Both the position numbers and the translations under genes were made by a program. Below are positions 6,921-10,447 of a stretch of DNA of 10,447 bases, piece after piece (position 1 is the first letter of the stretch; each line of letters begins with the position of its first letter). This DNA comes from Aquificota bacterium (lineage in GTDB: Bacteria; Thermosulfidibacterota; Thermosulfidibacteria; Thermosulfidibacterales; Thermosulfidibacteraceae): assembly GCA_015494645.1 (NCBI GenBank), contig WGAU01000133.1, positions 1-10,447 of the forward strand. The letters are read 5' to 3'. Below the pieces are notes generated by a model. That model was not told the DNA's origin. It saw nothing but the letters and a program-made list of their open reading frames with translations, and searched no databases.

Positions 6921-8654
6921 ATGTCAAAGGGACTTTCCTTGGGAGCAAGGGTGGTTTTGCTTGTTCTTGTTGGATTTTTGGTTAGTTACGCTATTAACTC
7001 TTATATTGTTAAGCGAAGTTTTGTGCGTTTTGCTATTGACAAGCTGGTTGAGAGGGCAAGAGGTGTAGCCATCGTTGCAGAAAATACCATGAACTATGTG
7101 GACAGGCTACATGAAGAAGGGATATTTGACGATAAACAGCTTGAGGCACAGCTCAAAAGGGATCTTGCCGCTGGGATTCCTCTGCAACAGACCAAGTTCT
7201 ACAAGGCTATTCCGGTTGTTGCTGGATGGACTGTTGCCGGAATAAGGGCCAAGGAGGCGGGATATACCTTTAGGGTGGTTAAACAGCAGCCGAGGAATCC
7301 TGCCCATCAGCCCACTCCTTTTGAGAATCAGCTCATAAACATAGCAAAAAAGGAGAGAAAGGTAGAGGTGTGGGCGCTAACCCCTGATGGTAAAAAACTT
7401 TACTATATGCGCCTTTTGAGGCTGAGTAAAAGCTGTCTAAAGTGCCATGGGACCGTTGAAGACGACCCCGATCACAATGGCGTTGATATAACTGGTGCTC
7501 CCATGGAAGGCTGGAAAGAAGGGGAAATTCATGGTGCTTATGTGTTTATAGCGGACATGAACAGGGTCTATGCTGAGGTTAACGGCATAATGCTCAAGCA
7601 GACTGCTATGGGAGCGGTGATTCTGGTGGTGGTACTCCTCGTTATATGGCTTGTTATTAAGAAGATGCTTACGGAGCCTGTGGCTCAGATTGTGGAGGTG
7701 CTGGATAGACTTTCCAAAAAGGATCTTAGTGTTTCCATGGCGGAATCTGCCGGAGGTGAGGTGGGTGCCATAGCCTCGAGTATAAACAAAACCGCAGCCA
7801 ACCTGCGAAATGCCATGAAAGAGGTTTACGGTGCAGGTGAGAATATAGATGAAAGCGTTTCAGGTCTTGTTGCCATGGCCGAGGAGGTACGGGACGGCGC
7901 CGAAGAGCAGTTTAAGAGGGTAGATCAAGTAGCGGCGGCTTCTGAAGAGTTCAGTGTTACCAGCAGAACTGTGGCAGAATCTGCCAACTCGGTAAGGGAA
8001 AAAGCTATTGAGCAGAGTGAAAAGGTCAAATTGGGAGAGGAGGCCATAAACGGTATGGTCCAGAAGATGAAGGAGATTGCCGATGCAGTGGAGCTTTCTG
8101 CCAAAACCATAGAGAAGCTTGGGGAATCTAGTGAGAAAATAGGAGAGATCACCACGGTTATCAACGAAATTGCTGGTCAGACCAATCTTTTGGCTTTGAA
8201 TGCAGCTATTGAGGCAGCCCGTGCTGGAGAACATGGCAGGGGCTTTGCCGTTGTGGCAGATGAGGTAAGAAAGCTTGCCGACAGAACCCAGAAGGCTACA
8301 AAAGAGATTGAGCAGATGGTTAACAAGATTAGGGAGGATTCTGCTGAGGCGGTGGACAAGGTTAAGGAGGGTGTGAGCAAGGTTGAAGAGGGATTGAAGA
8401 TATCAGACGAGGTAACTCAGGTGCTCAGTTCCATTGTGGAAGCGGTAGAGGTGATAACCCACATGTCTATGGAGATAACAAACGCTACTAAAGAACAAGA
8501 GCTTGCTTCAAGGGAGATTGCCGATAGCATTCAGGCACTTGCTGATGTGGCTTCAAAAAATAGAGAAAATGCAAAGGAGATGATGGATGTAATTGAAAGG
8601 GTCAACGGCGCTGTTAAGAGACTCAAAGATATAATTTCAAGCTTCAAGATGTGA
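6921..8654 (+). CDS. Methyl-accepting chemotaxis protein with periplasmic haem-c (Tll0287/DUF3365-like) sensor domain
   Basis: The 577-residue receptor sits in the inner membrane. TM1 is about residues 11-28 and TM2 about 231-249. The roughly 200-residue periplasmic part resembles the Tll0287-like/DUF3365 sensor family and contains CLKCHG. Cys172, Cys175 and His176 form a CxxCH site for covalent haem c. A HAMP segment (about 250-300) leads to the cytoplasmic signalling hairpin. Its highly conserved tip starts near Glu416 (EIAGQTNLLALNAAIEAAR, then GRGFAVVADEVRKLA), which binds CheA and CheW. Glu/Gln/Ala-rich helices on both sides could be methylated. No C-terminal CheR-docking pentapeptide is seen. 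A haem sensor in a chemoreceptor suggests redox, oxygen or other gas taxis, as described for Desulfovibrio DcrA, but the ligand here is inferred. A small winged-helix gene follows 12 nt downstream. Confidence 0.9.
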   Translation: MSKGLSLGARVVLLVLVGFLVSYAINSYIVKRSFVRFAIDKLVERARGVAIVAENTMNYVDRLHEEGIFDDKQLEAQLKRDLAAGIPLQQTKFYKAIPVVAGWTVAGIRAKEAGYTFRVVKQQPRNPAHQPTPFENQLINIAKKERKVEVWALTPDGKKLYYMRLLRLSKSCLKCHGTVEDDPDHNGVDITGAPMEGWKEGEIHGAYVFIADMNRVYAEVNGIMLKQTAMGAVILVVVLLVIWLVIKKMLTEPVAQIVEVLDRLSKKDLSVSMAESAGGEVGAIASSINKTAANLRNAMKEVYGAGENIDESVSGLVAMAEEVRDGAEEQFKRVDQVAAASEEFSVTSRTVAESANSVREKAIEQSEKVKLGEEAINGMVQKMKEIADAVELSAKTIEKLGESSEKIGEITTVINEIAGQTNLLALNAAIEAARAGEHGRGFAVVADEVRKLADRTQKATKEIEQMVNKIREDSAEAVDKVKEGVSKVEEGLKISDEVTQVLSSIVEAVEVITHMSMEITNATKEQELASREIADSIQALADVASKNRENAKEMMDVIERVNGAVKRLKDIISSFKM

Positions 8655-8662
8655 AGGAGGTG
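8654..8662 (+). promoter_or_regulatory. Strong Shine-Dalgarno of the small winged-helix gene
   Basis: AAGGAGGTG begins in the chemoreceptor stop codon and ends 4 nt before the ATG at 8667. This near-perfect anti-16S match is good evidence that the 60-residue gene is translated. Confidence 0.75.
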
Positions 8663-8666
8663 TGGT

Positions 8667-8849
8667 ATGTCTGATAAGAAAGAGGTTGTGCTCAAAGCCA
8701 TGAAAGAGGCTGGCAAGCCCGTAAGACCGGGGGATATTGCCAAGGCTACAGGACTTGACAGCAAAGAGGTTTCAAAGATTATCAAGGAGTTACGGCAGGA
8801 GGGTAAGGTTATTTCTCCTAAGCGTTGCTACTATGCGCCTGCGGAATAG
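8667..8849 (+). CDS. Free-standing mini winged-helix DNA-binding protein
   Basis: This 60-residue protein is little more than one winged helix-turn-helix. Residues 4-15 form a first helix. PGDIAKATGLDSKEVSKIIK (about 22-41) is a helix-turn-helix of the DprA/MarR/Rrf2-like type. ELRQEGKVIS then leads into a wing and the C-terminal SPKRCYYAPAE, with one Cys at 54. There is no ligand-binding or dimerisation domain, so it would have to dimerise through the helices or bind as a monomer. It lies 12 nt after the chemoreceptor in the same transcript, with an excellent ribosome binding site, and just before a strong terminator. A regulatory role on its own operon is possible but not shown. The coding call is firm and the function is only general. 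Confidence 0.82.
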   Translation: MSDKKEVVLKAMKEAGKPVRPGDIAKATGLDSKEVSKIIKELRQEGKVISPKRCYYAPAE

Positions 8850-8855
8850 GTTGGT

Positions 8856-8890
8856 GGGAGGCTCTAAGCCTCCTGCTTTATTCTTTCCTC
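8856..8890 (+). terminator. Intrinsic terminator of the chemoreceptor / winged-helix operon
   Basis: GGAGGCT (8857-8863) pairs perfectly with AGCCTCC (8867-8873) around a CTA loop, and one more G-T pair is possible at the base. A T-rich run (GCTTTATTCTTTCC) follows on the + strand. On the - strand the sequence after the hairpin is not T-rich, so it should act in one direction only. It starts 7 nt after the stop of the winged-helix gene. Confidence 0.85.
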
Positions 8891-9127
8891 TTTCACCTCC
8901 TTACTACATTTGTTGCATATAACTGAGTGATCAAAGCTGTTTGGATCTTTGTGAATAACCTTAAAATCACCAGCCTCCACGGTAAACTGGTAGTAATAAA
9001 CGCTCATATCGTCTGAGCACTCTCCAGGAGCTGAGTGCTCCAAAATTTCCCTTCTTTCCTTCTCAACAAGGATTCCCTCCTGATTACAGTAAGGACATAT
9101 AAGCCTATATTTGGTGACCTGTTCCAT
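8864..9127 (-). CDS. Small unknown protein with two CxxC pairs, possible zinc ribbon
   Basis: I do not recognise this 87-residue protein. It has CPYC at residues 11-14 near the start and CNKC at 71-74 near the end. These four Cys could together hold one zinc in a ribbon-like fold, with the 57-residue middle part as an insert; Cys37 is a fifth Cys. The middle has a YYYQF stretch and looks like a beta-rich folded segment. The C-terminus is charged and there is no signal peptide or membrane helix. The ATG has AGAGAGG 7 nt upstream on the minus strand, so translation is plausible. It is convergent with the winged-helix gene and divergent from mgtC. Its stop codon lies in the loop of the neighbouring terminator. 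It could be a nucleic-acid-binding or metal-handling protein, but nothing here decides that. Confidence 0.7.
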   Translation of the reverse strand: MEQVTKYRLICPYCNQEGILVEKERREILEHSAPGECSDDMSVYYYQFTVEAGDFKVIHKDPNSFDHSVICNKCSKEVKEERIKQEA

Positions 9128-9168
9128 GGAAAAACCTCTCTTTAAGGGATATTTTTAACTATAACTTT

Positions 9169-9173
9169 GGAGG
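9169..9173 (+). promoter_or_regulatory. Shine-Dalgarno that fixes the mgtC start
   Basis: GGAGG lies 6 nt before the ATG at 9180. An in-frame ATG at 9174 touches this Shine-Dalgarno and cannot be served by it, so the protein should begin MDLSTVALRLG. Confidence 0.75.
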
Positions 9174-9179
9174 ATGTAT

Positions 9180-9860
9180 ATGGATCTGTCAACGGTGGCT
9201 TTGAGGTTGGGGTTAGCCTTGCTTTTAGGTGGCGCCATAGGTGTGGAAAGGGAGATACGGAACCAACCTGCAGGCTTCAGAACCCATGCCATACTATCTG
9301 TGGGATCTTCCTTGATAATGATGGTTTCCGTTTTGGGAGCTTGGAAATATGGCTTAAAGTCTACAGCCCCTGCGGATCCTATGAGAATAGCGGCACAGAT
9401 CGTAAGTGGAATTGGCTTTTTAGGGGCTGGAGCCATAATGCGCATAGGAGCTTCGGTAAAGGGCCTTACTACTGCCGCAAGTCTTTGGGCTACTGCTGGT
9501 ATAGGGATGGCCTGTGGAGGTGGCTTTTACAAGGAAGCAATCATGGCTACGGTCTTGATTTTAGTAAGCCTGTTTTTGCTGGGCAAACTTGAGAAGGCCG
9601 TACTTTTCACGAAGCCCAAAAGGGCCCTTTTCATAGAAGCTAAGGATAGGCCTGCCCTAATGGGGCATGTGGAAGAAGTATTAGGTTCTTTGGGTTATAA
9701 CATGGACTTTGTGGAAATAGAAAGAGATCTTGGGGCAGACATAGTGGAGGTTCAGATGGTTATACGCCCCAAGCAAGGAGTGGTAGCAGAGGAAAACAAG
9801 GGTGTTATAGTCAAAAAACTGATGTCTATTCCTGAAATAAAGAATGTGGAAATAAGGTAG
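9180..9860 (+). CDS. MgtC/SapB-family inner-membrane protein
   Basis: The 226-residue protein has the MgtC/SapB fold. The first part has about five membrane helices (roughly 3-22, 37-54, 70-88, 96-113 and 119-136). Conserved family signatures are GVERE at 21-25, AGFRTH at 31-36 and GIGFLGAGAI at 77-86, followed by GLTTAASLWATAGIGMA. Residues from about 145 to the end form a soluble ACT-like domain (KRALFIEAKDRPALMGHVEE and onward). MgtC proteins are associated with survival in low magnesium and with inhibition of F-type ATP synthase in Salmonella. Many environmental homologues have no proven role, so I withhold the mgtC symbol. No magnesium riboswitch fits in the 52 nt before the start. It stands alone, divergent from the small CxxC gene. 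No terminator is visible downstream before the mobile-element debris. Confidence 0.9.
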   Translation: MDLSTVALRLGLALLLGGAIGVEREIRNQPAGFRTHAILSVGSSLIMMVSVLGAWKYGLKSTAPADPMRIAAQIVSGIGFLGAGAIMRIGASVKGLTTAASLWATAGIGMACGGGFYKEAIMATVLILVSLFLLGKLEKAVLFTKPKRALFIEAKDRPALMGHVEEVLGSLGYNMDFVEIERDLGADIVEVQMVIRPKQGVVAEENKGVIVKKLMSIPEIKNVEIR

Positions 9861-9888
9861 CTAATTTAACTTATCTTGTGAAGGCATA
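9861..9888. other. Short spacer after mgtC
   Basis: This A/T-rich spacer between the mgtC stop and the first mobile-element sequence holds no hairpin, promoter or reading frame that I can support. Confidence 0.5.
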
Positions 9889-9915
9889 GGTCAAGTCCCC
9901 GATTTCGTGTAAAAA
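9889..9915. mobile_element. Probable IS256-like terminal inverted repeat (one end only)
   Basis: GGTCAAGTCCCCGATTTCG followed by TGTAAAAA resembles the ends of IS256-family elements, which typically read ...GTCC...GTGTAAAA. I judged the match from general knowledge, not a search. It is the outer end nearest mgtC. The matching opposite end is not in the window. It lies 28 bp after mgtC and next to a minus-strand ORF end, as expected for the 3' end of an insertion sequence. Confidence 0.42.
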
Positions 9916-9926
9916 GAGTGACCACA

Positions 9927-9969
9927 TCATCAGACCCCAACAACCTCTTCTTCCTCAACCTCTAAACCA
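9927..9969 (-). pseudogene. Last codons of a minus-strand ORF, probably an interrupted IS256-like transposase
   Basis: On the minus strand this stretch reads GLEVEEEEVVGV and ends in two consecutive TGA stops (9927-9932). Only these 12 residues are visible before the IS3-family end at about 9970. The position just inside an IS256-like terminus fits the C-terminus of that element's transposase, cut off by a second insertion. An acidic 12-residue tail is too short to assign, so this is an inference from position. Confidence 0.3.
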
Positions 9970-10447
9970 TGAAGTGGTACCCAATTTTTAGACCACCAAA
10001 AGCTTGTTTTTAATTCATGCCACAAAAGCCTGCCTTTGTCCATAATACACCTCATCTGGTGTCTTATATCCCAGTGCCTGATGATGTCTCTTCTCGTTGT
10101 AGTACCTTACCCATTCCCTCGTCTTTTCCTTAACTTCTCTGAGATCCATCTTCTCCCACAAATACAAGTACTCGTACTTGTATGTCCTCCAGAACCTCTC
10201 TATCAGTATGTTGCCCCTAAAGCCTTCTTCTGAAACGCTTAGCTTGATCCCGAAGTTCTTAAGAAACCCTGTAAAGTCACTTCCCACAAACTGCTTGCCT
10301 TTGTCTGTGTGTATGACTTCAGGAGTTCCATATTTGCATATTGCCTCCCTTGCTGCTTCAACACAAAAGTCCGCACCAAGGCTGTTGGATATCCTCATGG
10401 ACATTACTTTCCTTGAGTATGCGTCTATGAAGGCTACACAATATCCA
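9970..10447 (-). mobile_element. IS3-family insertion sequence, right-hand part, running off the window
   Basis: The element probably ends at TGAAGTGGTACCCAATTTTT (from 9970), which continues AGACCACC. It starts with the TG dinucleotide usual for IS3-family termini and lies 45 bp beyond the stop of the transposase gene, the normal spacing. The other end and the OrfA gene are beyond 10447, so a target duplication cannot be checked. Confidence 0.65.
10015..10447 (-). CDS. IS3-family transposase OrfB, DDE integrase core (N-terminus beyond the window)
   Basis: About 143 residues of the C-terminal part are present, and the frame stays open to the window edge, so the ATG at 10404 is internal. It begins GYCVAFIDAYSRKVMSMR, the conserved stretch after the first catalytic Asp, which lies upstream beyond the window. 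The second Asp is in HTDKGKQFVG and the Glu in NILIERFWRTYKYEYLYL. The C-terminal YYNEKRHHQALGYKTPDEVY is the standard IS3 OrfB ending. OrfB is normally made with OrfA by a -1 frameshift and catalyses copy-out paste-in transposition. The visible part has no stop or frameshift, so the gene may be intact. The segment between the two catalytic regions (SVSEEGFRGN) looks about one residue shorter than in typical members. Confidence 0.93.
   Translation of the reverse strand, partial: GYCVAFIDAYSRKVMSMRISNSLGADFCVEAAREAICKYGTPEVIHTDKGKQFVGSDFTGFLKNFGIKLSVSEEGFRGNILIERFWRTYKYEYLYLWEKMDLREVKEKTREWVRYYNEKRHHQALGYKTPDEVYYGQRQAFVA

Noticed and set aside
9158..9165. TATAAC (+) and TATAGT (-) as promoter -10 boxes between the CxxC gene and mgtC
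   Set aside because: On the + strand the start would fall on the mgtC Shine-Dalgarno. On the - strand a perfect TTGACA (9192-9187) exists but lies 23 nt away, too far for a standard promoter.
9128..9179. Magnesium-sensing riboswitch ahead of the MgtC-family gene
   Set aside because: The gap of 52 nt is far too short for an M-box or similar leader, and no extended pairing is visible.
9167..9592. 141-codon + strand frame overlapping mgtC
   Set aside because: The overlapping frame carries the full MgtC/SapB signature and the Shine-Dalgarno. This one is rich in Cys/Trp/Arg/Gly with no recognisable domain.
1..10447. CRISPR array, tRNA, rRNA or defence/toxin system
   Set aside because: I saw no regularly spaced repeats, no tRNA or rRNA-like stretches, and no defence or toxin-antitoxin genes on either strand.

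Overview
The window looks like a piece of a bacterial chromosome, probably from a Gram-negative, thermophilic or at least deep-branching anaerobe. The reasons are indirect: proteins rich in Lys and Glu, heavy use of AGG/AGA for arginine, purine-rich coding strands, very tight gene packing, and the order tig-clpP-clpX-lon, which is common in delta-proteobacterial-type genomes. A chemoreceptor carrying a c-type haem motif fits an organism with active periplasmic redox chemistry. Thermodesulfobacteriota, Thermosulfidibacter-like or Aquificota-like lineages would all fit. I cannot fix the phylum from this sequence alone.

Layout. (1) Bases 20-5544, + strand: a compact protein quality-control operon of trigger factor, ClpP, ClpX and Lon. 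The junctions are a TAATG overlap, a 2-nt gap and a 7-nt gap. Trigger factor handles nascent chains at the ribosome, ClpXP degrades tagged or recognised substrates, and Lon degrades misfolded proteins. All catalytic motifs are intact. (2) Bases 5541-6809, - strand: a tandem HD / HD-GYP phosphohydrolase, probably a cyclic-di-GMP phosphodiesterase, whose stop codon overlaps the lon stop tail to tail. (3) Bases 6921-8849, + strand: divergent from the HD-GYP gene, a membrane chemoreceptor with a periplasmic haem-c (CxxCH) sensor domain, followed 12 nt later by a 60-residue winged-helix protein; a strong intrinsic terminator follows. (4) Bases 8864-9127, - strand: a small unknown protein with two CxxC pairs, convergent with that terminator. 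(5) Bases 9180-9860, + strand: an MgtC/SapB-family membrane protein. (6) Bases 9861-10447: a mobile-element region. It holds an apparent IS256-like terminus with the last codons of a minus-strand ORF, interrupted at about 9970 by the end of an IS3-family element whose OrfB transposase runs off the window.

No stretch over 300 bases lacks a gene. Most of the window is ordinary housekeeping content. I see no convincing evidence for a wholly new system. The points most worth a second look are the haem-c chemoreceptor with its co-transcribed mini-regulator, the double-HD signalling protein divergent from it, the stop codon lying inside a terminator loop, and the probable nested insertion sequences. 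Two starts are placed downstream of the longest possible ORF because a Shine-Dalgarno sequence overlaps or follows the upstream start: the chemoreceptor at 6921 and mgtC at 9180.
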